From Sphingobium sp. CCH11-B1 (lineage in GTDB: Bacteria; Pseudomonadota; Alphaproteobacteria; Sphingomonadales; Sphingomonadaceae), in the NCBI RefSeq assembly GCF_001556865.1, contig NZ_LSJY01000025.1:1-27493 (forward strand): a stretch of DNA of 27,493 nt, read 5' to 3'. The stretch's first letter is position 1. Each line of letters starts with the position of its first letter. Made by a program: the position numbers and the translations under genes. Below, in pieces: positions 1-6,864 of the stretch. A model generated the notes under the pieces. That model did not search any database, was not told where the DNA came from, and saw only the letters and a list, made by a program, of their open reading frames with translations.

Positions 1-122
1 TGCCTGAAGACGATGAGCGATCCGGTCGCAGGCCGCCCTGGTGGTTCATGCCGATTGTCATGACCGGCCTCGGCATCGCAGCCGCCGTCCTCGCCATGAC
101 GATGATGACCGTCGTCGCATGA
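1..122 (+). CDS. C-terminal fragment of an unidentified membrane protein
   Basis: An open frame enters from the left edge (first full codon at 3) and ends at TGA 120-122, giving 39 visible residues. The fragment begins with a charged stretch (PEDDERSGRR), then PPWWF, then one hydrophobic segment of about 22 residues (IVMTGLGIAAAVLAMTMM) that reads as a C-terminal membrane helix, ending VVA. The other frames give only short peptides. The family cannot be named from this much sequence. It lies 62 bp upstream of the antiporter on the same strand, separated from it by a strong hairpin, so co-transcription is uncertain. Confidence 0.5.
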   Translation, partial: PEDDERSGRRPPWWFMPIVMTGLGIAAAVLAMTMMTVVA

Positions 123-132
123 CATGAATATA

Positions 133-165
133 GGACCGGACGTGGACGTGTGCCGCGTCCGGTCC
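133..165 (+). terminator. 10-bp hairpin between the partial gene and the antiporter
   Basis: Arms ggaccggacg (133-142) and cgtccggtcc (156-165) are perfect complements around a 13-nt loop. No T-run follows; instead cccagatcgaaagggtcat leads into the antiporter ATG at 185. It may be a terminator of the upstream gene or a leader hairpin of the antiporter mRNA. The antiporter ribosome-binding site (gaaaggg, 174-180) lies outside the stem. Confidence 0.45.
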
Positions 166-184
166 CCCAGATCGAAAGGGTCAT

Positions 185-1816
185 ATGCCCCACCACACGC
201 CCCTGATCGGCACCATCGTTGCCGGCCTCGTCGTGGCCTTCATCATGGGCTCCATCGCCCATCGGCTGAAGCTGTCGCCGCTCGTCGGCTATCTTGTCGC
301 GGGCATCCTCGTCGGCCCCTTCACCCCCGGCTTCGTCGCGGACGCCAGCCTGGCCAACGAACTCGCGGAGATCGGCGTCATCCTGCTGATGTTCGGTGTT
401 GGCCTGCATTTTTCGCTGAAGGATCTTCTGTCGGTCAAGAATATCGCCGTGCCGGGGGCGCTGGTGCAGATCGCCGTTGCGACCCTGCTCGGCATGGGCC
501 TTGCGCACCTCATGGGCTGGACGCTGATGGGCGGGCTGGTCTTCGGGCTGGCACTGTCGGTCGCCAGCACGGTCGTCCTGCTCCGCGCGCTGCAGGGCGC
601 GGACCTGGTCGACACGCGCCGCGGCCGGATCGCGGTCGGCTGGCTCATCGTCGAGGATCTCGTGATGGTGCTGGCGCTCGTCCTGCTGCCTGCGCTGGCC
701 GCGGTCATGAACAGCGCGGACGGGGGCGGGGCGTCGGCGCTGCTCGCGCCGCTGCTGGGCACGTTGCTGAAGGTCGTGGGCTTCGTTGTCGTCATGCTGG
801 TGGTCGGCCGGCGGCTGATCCCCCTGGCATTGCACTGGGTGGTCCATACCGGATCGCGCGAGCTGTTCCGCCTCGCGGTTCTCGCCATCGCATTGGGCGT
901 GGCGTTCGGCGCGGCCTATGTGTTCGACGTGTCCTTCGCGCTGGGCGCCTTCTTCGCGGGCATGATCCTGGGCGAAACGCCTTTGAGCCGCCGCGCGACC
1001 GAGGAAACCCTGCCGCTGCGCGATGCCTTCGCCGTGCTCTTCTTCGTGTCGGTCGGCATGTTGTTCAACCCGTCCATCGTGGTGGAACATCCGCTGCCGC
1101 TGCTGGCGACCGTGCTCATCATCGTCATCGGCAAGTCGATCGCGGCCTGGGGCATCGTCCGCGCCTTCGGCCATCCCAATGTGACCGCGCTTACCATCGC
1201 CGCCAGCCTGGCCCAGACAGGCGAATTCTCGTTCATCCTTGCGTCATTGGGCACCGGCCTGGGTGTCTTGCCGGCGGATGCGCGCGACCTGATCCTTGCA
1301 GGCGCGATGGTCTCGATTTTCCTGAACCCCATCCTCTTCTCGATGATCGTGCGCAGCCATCGCAAGGAGGAGGATGTCCCCTCGGCCGCCGACGCCCAGT
1401 TGGCGCAGACCATGGGGCACACCATCCTGGTGGGCTATGGCCGCGTCGGCAAGCTGATCGCGGCGCAACTTGCTGCCAAGGATGTCCATTTCGTCGTCAT
1501 AGAGGATGACAAGGACAAGTCGGAGGAGGCCGGGGAAGCGGGTCATATCGTCGTACGGGGCAATGCGCTGGAGGATCGGCACCTGCGCGCGGCAGGCATA
1601 GGCGAGGCGCGCAACATGCTGATCGCCGTGCCCGAAGGGTTTGAGGGCGGGGCGATCCACGAACATGCCCGGCATCTCAACGCCAACCTCAATGTCATCG
1701 CGCGCGCGCACAGCGACGCGGAGGTGGCGCATCTCGAATCGCTTGGCGTCCCGCATATCGTCATGGGGGAACGCGAGCTTGCGGCGCGGATGCTGACGCT
1801 CTGCGGCGCGCGCTAG
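185..1816 (+). CDS. ybaL: YbaL/KefB-type CPA2 cation:proton antiporter with TrkA-N domain
   Basis: This 543-aa inner-membrane protein closely resembles E. coli YbaL along its whole length, starting with the similar N-terminus MPHHTPLIGTIVAGLVVAF. Residues 1 to about 390 form the many-helix Na+/H+ exchanger domain, with family blocks LMFGVGLHFSLKDL, GWLIVEDLVMVLALVLLP and FFVSVGMLFNPS. From about residue 409 a TrkA-N/RCK Rossmann domain begins (TILVGYGRVGKLIA, a GxGxxG nucleotide site), so transport is probably gated by a dinucleotide or similar ligand. It lacks the longer E. coli tail (about 558 aa). The start is supported by gaaaggg just upstream. By family it should exchange K+ or Na+ for H+; the ion cannot be read from sequence. 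The TAG stop is the first base triplet of the repeat element at 1814-1918. Confidence 0.93.
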   Translation: MPHHTPLIGTIVAGLVVAFIMGSIAHRLKLSPLVGYLVAGILVGPFTPGFVADASLANELAEIGVILLMFGVGLHFSLKDLLSVKNIAVPGALVQIAVATLLGMGLAHLMGWTLMGGLVFGLALSVASTVVLLRALQGADLVDTRRGRIAVGWLIVEDLVMVLALVLLPALAAVMNSADGGGASALLAPLLGTLLKVVGFVVVMLVVGRRLIPLALHWVVHTGSRELFRLAVLAIALGVAFGAAYVFDVSFALGAFFAGMILGETPLSRRATEETLPLRDAFAVLFFVSVGMLFNPSIVVEHPLPLLATVLIIVIGKSIAAWGIVRAFGHPNVTALTIAASLAQTGEFSFILASLGTGLGVLPADARDLILAGAMVSIFLNPILFSMIVRSHRKEEDVPSAADAQLAQTMGHTILVGYGRVGKLIAAQLAAKDVHFVVIEDDKDKSEEAGEAGHIVVRGNALEDRHLRAAGIGEARNMLIAVPEGFEGGAIHEHARHLNANLNVIARAHSDAEVAHLESLGVPHIVMGERELAARMLTLCGAR

Positions 1817-1918
1817 AGCATGGTCCGTTCCTACTGAATCGCATCCTGCTCTAATTGTCTTTTGTTTTCCGCATTCTTCCAGGCAGCGGACAGTGCCGTC
1901 CGCTTCGAACATGCTCTA
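1814..1918. repeat. 105-bp palindromic intergenic element bounded by TAGAGCATG inverted repeats
   Basis: tagagcatg (1814-1822) and catgctcta (1910-1918) are perfect 9-bp inverted repeats. A third half-site, tgctcta (1847-1853), makes 1814-1853 a smaller element with 7-bp terminal repeats. Inside lies a hairpin gcggac/gtccgc (1886-1891 with 1898-1903). The outer repeats coincide exactly with the stop codons of the two convergent genes. The look is that of a small REP/MITE-like repeat; I recall similar GAGCATG/GAGCAGGATGCG strings scattered in alphaproteobacterial genomes, but copy number cannot be tested within this window. Confidence 0.6.
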
Positions 1919-3454
1919 GCGCAGATCGTGGAGGAACCGCGCCGCCTGTTCGCGGATGGCGGCGCGGTCCTCTTCCTTCATCCTGTCCCAATTGCGATAG
2001 GGCATCGCCATGCGCGGATTGCGCGCCAGCTTGCGTTGGTTGCGCGCGATGAAGTCCCAATAGAGCGCGTTGAACGGGCAGGCATCCTCGCCCACGCGCT
2101 GCTTCACGTCGTACCGGCATGTGCCGCAATAATCCGACATGCGATTGATATAGGCCCCGCCCGCCGCATAGGGCTTCGACCCCAGCAGGCCTCCGTCCGC
2201 GAACAGCGCCATGCCGACCGTGTTGGGCATCTCGACCCACTCATAGGCGTCGGCATAGACTTCCAGATACCAGACATGCACCTGGTGCGGATCGATCCCG
2301 GCGATCAGCGCGAAATTGCCGGTGATCATCAGCCGCTGGATATGATGGGCGTAGGCATGGTCGATCGTCTGGCCGATTGCCTGCGCCAGGCAGTGCATGT
2401 CCGTTTCGCCGGTCCAGTAGAAGCCGGGCAGGTCGCGCCCGGCGTCCAGCGCATTGCGCCGGCCATAGTCCGGCCCTTCGTGCCAATAGACGCCACGCAC
2501 ATATTCGCGCCAGCCGATGATCTGGCGGATGAAACCTTCCGCGCAATTGAGCGGTACCTTGCCCGCGCGATAGCGTTTCTCGACCGCGTGGCACAATTCC
2601 AGCGGGTCCAGCAGCCCGGCATTGATGTAGGGCGACAGGACCGAATGCCACAGGAAGGGCTCGTCGGTCAGCATCGCGTCCTGATAGTCGCCAAAGCGCG
2701 GCAGCGCTTCGTCAAGGAAGCGCTGCTGCTGCCGCAGCGCGTCTGGCCGGGTCACGGCGAAATGAAAATGGTCCAGGCTGCCGATATGATCGGCGAAACG
2801 ATCCGCCACCATCGCCAGCACCTCTTTCGTAACGCTGTCCGGCCGGAAGCGGATCGGCTGCGGCATCAGCAGGTCGCGGCCGGGCGCGGGCTTGCGATTG
2901 TCCGCGTCGTAATTCCATTGCCCGCCTTCCGGCTGGCCGTCCCGGTCCAATAGCAGCCCGGTCTTGCGCCGCATGTCGCGATAGAAAAATTCCATCCGCA
3001 TCTGCGTGCGCGCTGCCGCCCAGCTGTCGAACTCGGCATGGGAACAAAGGAAGCGGTCGTCTTCATGGATGGTGACGGGGATGGAGAAGCGGTCCTGCCA
3101 GCTTTCCAGCATCGCCCGGACGCGCCATTCGCCCGCTTCGGTAACATGGATGGCGCTGGCCCCATGCCGCTCTATCGCCTGCGCCACCTCCCCGGTGAAG
3201 GAACCTGTATTTCCGGGGTCGTCCAGCCTGACATAATCGACCGTCCATCCCGCTCCGCGCAGCGCCTCTGCATAATGGCGCATGGCGGACAACAGGAACG
3301 CGATCTTGGCCTTGTGGTGCTTCACATAGGTCGTTTCGTCGGCGACCTCCATCATCAGGACGATCGCGTCCTCCTTGTCCACCGCGCGCAGCGAGGGGAG
3401 GTCATGGCTCAACTGGTCGCCCAGCACCGGAACGAGAAAAGGGCCGTCACTCAT
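1916..3454 (-). CDS. Fe-S cluster photolyase/cryptochrome (PhrB-type, DPRP family)
   Basis: A 512-aa deoxyribodipyrimidine photolyase-related protein (PF04244 group) very similar to Agrobacterium PhrB, a bacterial (6-4) photolyase that uses light and FAD to repair UV lesions. Visible family blocks are LVPVLGDQL at the N-terminus, EFFYRDMRRKTGLL, GFIRQIIGWREY, YAHHIQRLMITGNFAL and WYLEVYADAYEWVE. The four cysteines that hold the 4Fe-4S cluster in PhrB are all present: C355 (in DMHC), C443 and C446 (DYCGTC) and C459 (DACPF). MSDGPF is chosen as start by homology; MGM two codons upstream (3460) is possible. The start codon sits in a terminator-like hairpin. It follows the RNA helicase gene on the same strand by 50 bp. 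(6-4) specificity is by homology; a cryptochrome-like signalling role is possible. Confidence 0.93.
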   Translation of the reverse strand: MSDGPFLVPVLGDQLSHDLPSLRAVDKEDAIVLMMEVADETTYVKHHKAKIAFLLSAMRHYAEALRGAGWTVDYVRLDDPGNTGSFTGEVAQAIERHGASAIHVTEAGEWRVRAMLESWQDRFSIPVTIHEDDRFLCSHAEFDSWAAARTQMRMEFFYRDMRRKTGLLLDRDGQPEGGQWNYDADNRKPAPGRDLLMPQPIRFRPDSVTKEVLAMVADRFADHIGSLDHFHFAVTRPDALRQQQRFLDEALPRFGDYQDAMLTDEPFLWHSVLSPYINAGLLDPLELCHAVEKRYRAGKVPLNCAEGFIRQIIGWREYVRGVYWHEGPDYGRRNALDAGRDLPGFYWTGETDMHCLAQAIGQTIDHAYAHHIQRLMITGNFALIAGIDPHQVHVWYLEVYADAYEWVEMPNTVGMALFADGGLLGSKPYAAGGAYINRMSDYCGTCRYDVKQRVGEDACPFNALYWDFIARNQRKLARNPRMAMPYRNWDRMKEEDRAAIREQAARFLHDLR

Positions 3455-3483
3455 CCCCATGGGAATGAACGACCGGCCCTTTT
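3437..3483 (-). terminator. Strong terminator-like hairpin overlapping the photolyase start codon
   Basis: aaaagggccg (3437-3446) pairs perfectly with cggccctttt (3474-3483). The 27-nt interior also folds (CATTCCC against GGGGATG), so the hairpin is nearly continuous. Read on the minus strand it begins 21 nt after the RNA helicase stop codon and ends in a T-run, as expected of an intrinsic terminator for that gene. Both candidate photolyase start codons (3460 and 3454) lie in or next to the apical loop. Confidence 0.65.
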
Positions 3484-3504
3484 GGTCCTAGCCTGTCCGA
3501 AGGG

Positions 3505-5244
3505 TCAGCGGCCGCGCGGCGGTCCCTTGCGTGCGCCGCCGCCCTTGAAGGGGCGCGGCGCATAGCCGCCCGGCCCACCCGGACGCGGGCCGCGATCGTT
3601 GGGGCGGTTGCCCTGCCGCCGGTTCTCGCGCGCCTGTTCGCGCGGTGCGCCTTCCACGGCCTCGAACGCCACGTCCGCGCCTTCGTCGTTCGCCTGGCCC
3701 GTGCGTTTCACCGCCGCGATGAAGCGGCTGGCGATCGCCTTGGGGATTTCGAACATCGTCTCGTTGGCGGCGATGCGGATCGCGCCGATGTCCTGTCGCG
3801 ACACATGGCCGCGGCGGCAGATCAGCGGCAGGATCCAGCGCGGATCGGCATTGTGGCGGCGGCCGATGTCCATGCGGAACCATTGGGTATCCTCGAACCC
3901 CGGACGCGGCCCGTCGCTGCGCGCGGGCGCCTCGCTGCGGTCAAGCAGTTCCTCGGGCGCGGGGAGGGCCGCGCGGGCGCTCTTCACCAGCATCGCCGCG
4001 ATTTCCTTGGGGCTCTTTTCGGCCAGCAATTCCGCGCCGAGCGCCCAGTCCGCCTCGTCCAGCTCCGTCCGCTCCATCAGCGTGGCGCGCAGCCGGGCAT
4101 TGTCCTGCTCCAGGATCGCCTCACGGCTTGGCGGGGTGCCCCATTCGACGGGGATCTTCGCGCCGCGCAGCATGGATTCGACCCGGCGACGGCGCGGGTA
4201 GGGGACGATCAGAACCGCCGTTCCCTTCTTGCCCGCGCGGCCTGTCCGGCCCGAGCGGTGCTGCATCGTTTCCGCGTCGCGCGGCAGCTCGACATGCACC
4301 ACCAGCGACAGCGAAGGCAGGTCGATGCCGCGCGCGGCGACGTCGGTCGCCACGCACACCCGCGCCCGCTTGTCGCGCAGCGCCTGCAACGCGTGGTTGC
4401 GCTCGTTCTGGCTATGCTCGCCCGACAGCGCCACGACGGTAAAGCCGCGTTCGGTAAGGCTGGCATGCAGGTGCCGCACATTGTCGCGCGTGGCGCAGAA
4501 CAGGATCGCCGTCTCCGCCTCATGGTAGCGCAGCAGGTTCACCACCGCATGTTCGATGTCGGAAGGCGCGACCGTCACCGCCTGATAACTGATGTCGCCA
4601 TGGCCGCGCTCCTCGCTCATCGTCGATATGCGCAGCGCATCCTTCTGGTAACGCTTGGCCAGCGCCACGATGGGCTTGGGCATGGTCGCCGAAAAGAGCA
4701 GGGTGCGCCGGCCTTCCGGCGCGCTGTCGAGAATGCCCTCCAGATCCTCGCGGAAGCCCATGTCGAGCATCTCGTCCGCTTCGTCCAGCACCACGGTGCG
4801 GATGCCGGACAGGTCAAGCGCGCCGCGCTCCAGATGGTCGCGCAGGCGGCCGGGCGTGCCGACCACGATATGCGCGCCGTGGCTGAGGTTACGGCGCTCC
4901 TTCGCGGCGTCCATGCCGCCGACGCAGGTGGCGATCCGCGCGCGCGCCGCGCCGTAGAGCCATTCCAGCTCGCGGCTCACCTGCAACGCCAGTTCGCGCG
5001 TCGGCGCGATCACCAGCGCCAGCGGCAGGCCGGCGACGGGCAGCCGATCGGCGTCGCCCAGCAATTCGCCCGCCATAGCGAGGCCGAAGGCGACGGTCTT
5101 GCCGGAGCCGGTCTGCGCGGACACGAGCAGGTCGCGGCCATGCGCTTCCTCCTGCGTGACTTCGGACTGGACGGGGGTGAGCGCCTCATACCCCTTGGCG
5201 ACGAGCGCCTGGGACAGGAGAGCGGGAAGAGTATCAAATGCCAT
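3505..5244 (-). CDS. deaD: DEAD-box ATP-dependent RNA helicase with DbpA-type RNA-binding domain
   Basis: A 579-aa RNA helicase, probably acting in ribosome assembly or mRNA unwinding. All helicase motifs are visible: Q motif region (YEALTPVQ), Walker A AQTGSGKT (43-50), PTRELALQ (81-88), GTPGR, DEAD (154-157), SAT (185-187) and HRSGRTGRAG (329-338). Residues about 455-515 (FRMDIGRRHNADPRW to RFIAAVKR) look like the DbpA/CsdA C-terminal RNA-binding fold, followed by a basic Arg/Gly/Pro-rich tail. The start MAFDTLPALL matches family usage; MENKNMAFDT (5259) is an alternative. The same frame stays open to 5406, but that part translates a dispersed repeat. It lies 232 bp downstream of rplA, whose terminator intervenes, so it probably has its own promoter. 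Confidence 0.93.
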   Translation of the reverse strand: MAFDTLPALLSQALVAKGYEALTPVQSEVTQEEAHGRDLLVSAQTGSGKTVAFGLAMAGELLGDADRLPVAGLPLALVIAPTRELALQVSRELEWLYGAARARIATCVGGMDAAKERRNLSHGAHIVVGTPGRLRDHLERGALDLSGIRTVVLDEADEMLDMGFREDLEGILDSAPEGRRTLLFSATMPKPIVALAKRYQKDALRISTMSEERGHGDISYQAVTVAPSDIEHAVVNLLRYHEAETAILFCATRDNVRHLHASLTERGFTVVALSGEHSQNERNHALQALRDKRARVCVATDVAARGIDLPSLSLVVHVELPRDAETMQHRSGRTGRAGKKGTAVLIVPYPRRRRVESMLRGAKIPVEWGTPPSREAILEQDNARLRATLMERTELDEADWALGAELLAEKSPKEIAAMLVKSARAALPAPEELLDRSEAPARSDGPRPGFEDTQWFRMDIGRRHNADPRWILPLICRRGHVSRQDIGAIRIAANETMFEIPKAIASRFIAAVKRTGQANDEGADVAFEAVEGAPREQARENRRQGNRPNDRGPRPGGPGGYAPRPFKGGGARKGPPRGR

Positions 5245-5305
5245 GTTCTTGTTTTCCATCGGTAAAAAGCGACCCGCCATTCCCGACGGATACAGATGCT
5301 CTTGC

Positions 5306-5376
5306 GCTCCTGCAAAAGCAGGAGCCCAGGGTCGAGCGCACCACCTGGTTTCCTTGGGTTCCAGCTTTCGCCGGAA
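5306..5376 (-). repeat. Sphingomonad-type dispersed double-hairpin repeat upstream of the helicase
   Basis: The segment holds a perfect hairpin gctcctgc-aaaa-gcaggagc (5306-5325) and a second imperfect one ttccagctttcgccggaa (5359-5376), joined by cccagggtc and a spacer. Read on the minus strand it gives TTCCGGCGAAAGCTGGAA, then an CCC..GGG spacer, then GGGCTCCTGC. A related unit occurs on the plus strand at 25963-25990. The spurious translation APAFAGAQEH is one I recall from over-extended sphingomonad gene models. Dispersal elsewhere in the genome is inferred, not seen. Confidence 0.6.
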
Positions 5377-5411
5377 CACGGGTTTTGCCGCGAAGGCTCG
5401 GGGCAAACCCC

Positions 5412-5453
5412 AAATAAGAAGGCCGCCTTCCCCCGCAAGGAGGGAAAGCGGCC
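5412..5453 (-). terminator. Rho-independent terminator of rplK-rplA
   Basis: On the minus strand ggccgctttccc (5453-5442) pairs with gggaaggcggcc (5432-5421), 12 bp with one G-T wobble and a 9-nt loop, followed by TTCTTATTT (5420-5412). It begins 24 bp past the rplA stop codon. Confidence 0.85.
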
Positions 5454-5476
5454 CCTTGTCTGTTATTGTCAGCCGA

Positions 5477-6175
5477 TCAGATCGAGGCGACTTCCGCCAC
5501 GTCGACCTTCACGCCCGGACCCATTGAGGAGGACAGGGCGATCTTGCGGACATATTTGCCCTTCGAGCCCGAAGGCTTCGCCTTGACGATCGCGTCGACG
5601 AAGGCGTCGAAATTCTTGCGCAGGTCTTCGGCGGTGAAGCTCGCCTTGCCGAGGCCGGCGTGGATGATGCCCGCCTTCTCGACGCGGAATTCGATCTGAC
5701 CGCCCTTGGCGGCCTTCACGGCTTCGGCGACGTTGGGCGTCACGGTGCCCAGCTTCGGGTTTGGCATCAGGCCCTTGGGACCCAGAACCTTACCCAGGCG
5801 ACCCACCAGACCCATCATGTCGGGGGTGGCGATCACGCGCTGGAAGTCGATATTGCCCGCCTGGATCGATTCGAGCAGGTCTTCTGCACCCACGACATCG
5901 GCGCCGGCGTCGAGCGCCGCCTGAGCCTTGTCGTTGCGGGCGAACACGGCGACGCGCACGTCCTTGCCGGTGCCGGCGGGCAGGGTCACCACGCCACGAA
6001 CCATCTGGTCGGCGTGACGCGGGTCGACGCCCAGGTTGATCGCGATTTCGACGCTCTCGTCGAACTTGGCGGTCGCATGGGTCTTGATAAGGCCCAGCGC
6101 CTCATCGACGCCGTGCAGCTTCTCGCGGTCGACCGCAGCGGCCAGGGCCTTCGCCTTCTTCGTCAGCTTTGCCAT
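5477..6175 (-). CDS. rplA: 50S ribosomal protein L1
   Basis: A 232-aa L1, of typical length, which binds 23S rRNA at the L1 stalk and usually represses its own operon. Family blocks are visible: [11 protein letters not shown], the [12 protein letters not shown] segment, the hallmark [20 protein letters not shown], and the C-terminal [21 protein letters not shown]. The start at 6175 is the usual MAKLTKK; an in-frame ATG eight codons upstream would overlap rplK. rplK ends 4 bp upstream, so the two are translationally coupled. The gene downstream is the RNA helicase, not rplJ. Confidence 0.98.
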   Translation of the reverse strand: MAKLTKKAKALAAAVDREKLHGVDEALGLIKTHATAKFDESVEIAINLGVDPRHADQMVRGVVTLPAGTGKDVRVAVFARNDKAQAALDAGADVVGAEDLLESIQAGNIDFQRVIATPDMMGLVGRLGKVLGPKGLMPNPKLGTVTPNVAEAVKAAKGGQIEFRVEKAGIIHAGLGKASFTAEDLRKNFDAFVDAIVKAKPSGSKGKYVRKIALSSSMGPGVKVDVAEVASI

Positions 6176-6179
6176 GTCC

Positions 6180-6611
6180 TTAGCCCTCCACCACTTCAAG
6201 GCCCATCGCGCGGGCGGAGCCTTCGATGATCTTCGTCGCTGCGTCGATGTCGTTGGCGTTGAGGTCGGCCATCTTGGCCTGGGCGATCTCGGCCAGTTGC
6301 GAGCGCTTGATCTTTCCGGCGACGACCTTGCCCGGCTCCTTGGAACCCGACTTCAGGTTGACGGCCTTCTTGATGAGGTAGGTGGCCGGCGGCTGCTTCG
6401 TCACGAAGGTGAACGAACGGTCCGCATAGACGGTGATGATGGTCGGCAGGGGGGTGCCCTTTTCCATCTTGTCCGTCGCGGCGTTGAACGCCTTGCAGAA
6501 TTCCATGATGTTGACGCCGCGCTGACCCAGGGCAGGGCCGATCGGCGGCGAAGGGTTGGCGGCGCCGGCCGCCACCTGGAGCTTGATATAGCCCGTAATC
6601 TTCTTAGCCAT
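6180..6611 (-). CDS. rplK: 50S ribosomal protein L11
   Basis: A 143-aa L11 with the standard start [13 protein letters not shown] (an ATG two codons upstream is ignored), the proline-rich hinge block [14 protein letters not shown], and EFCKAFN. L11 binds the GTPase-associated centre of 23S rRNA and is needed for RelA sensing. It is the first gene of a two-gene minus-strand operon with rplA. A 253-bp leader/intergenic region separates it from the plus-strand acyltransferase; in most bacteria nusG would lie directly upstream. The leader contains a hairpin that may be the L1 autoregulatory site. Confidence 0.98.
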   Translation of the reverse strand: MAKKITGYIKLQVAAGAANPSPPIGPALGQRGVNIMEFCKAFNAATDKMEKGTPLPTIITVYADRSFTFVTKQPPATYLIKKAVNLKSGSKEPGKVVAGKIKRSQLAEIAQAKMADLNANDIDAATKIIEGSARAMGLEVVEG

Positions 6612-6675
6612 TGTCACTCACTCTGTTGCTGGACCCGCCGAAAAGAGAGCCCGGTTCAAGTTTAGCGGTCCCATC

Positions 6676-6692
6676 GAAGGCTGTTGGCCTTC
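6676..6692 (-). promoter_or_regulatory. Leader hairpin upstream of rplK, candidate L1 operator
   Basis: On the minus strand GAAGGC-CAACA-GCCTTC forms a perfect 6-bp hairpin followed at once by GATGGGAC, about 65 nt upstream of the rplK start. L1 is known to bind a leader hairpin of the L11 operon mRNA that mimics its rRNA site, in which GAUG and GGGA elements matter. The position fits, but the full L1 motif cannot be confirmed by eye. Confidence 0.35.
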
Positions 6693-6728
6693 TCCCGCGA
6701 ATATCCCGCCTGTGGCCGGAAGCGGCCG

Positions 6729-6757
6729 CCCATAGCGCCCCGCGTGCCGAAAGGCAA
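6729..6757 (-). promoter_or_regulatory. Candidate promoter of rplK-rplA
   Basis: On the minus strand TTGCCT (6757-6752) and TATGGG (6734-6729) are 17 bp apart, which would start transcription about 110 nt upstream of the rplK ATG and include the leader hairpin. A better -35-like TTGACG lies just upstream but at a spacing of 23-24 bp from the nearest -10 candidate. Hexamer matches are modest. Confidence 0.35.
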
Positions 6758-6864
6758 TGCGTCAAATTGCGACACTCCGTGCGGCAGGACCCCGTTAACC
6801 ATGTTGGATTGGCAATGCAGGCAGGATATTAACCATAATCTACATTAGTAAGGGGATCATCGAC

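Noticed and set aside
124..1509. 461-codon open frame on the plus strand overlapping the antiporter gene in another frame
   Set aside because: It translates to Arg/Gly/Ala-rich low-complexity sequence without any family motif, while the overlapping frame at 185-1816 is a full-length YbaL homologue.
5245..5406. N-terminal extension of the RNA helicase frame
   Set aside because: The extra residues are the translation of a dispersed hairpin repeat (WAPAFAGAQEH); the family N-terminus begins at MAFDTLPALL.
6176..6199. Upstream in-frame ATG giving rplA an extra MKWWRAKD
   Set aside because: It overlaps the end of rplK, and L1 proteins begin at MAKLTKK; 4 bp spacing from the rplK stop fits translational coupling.
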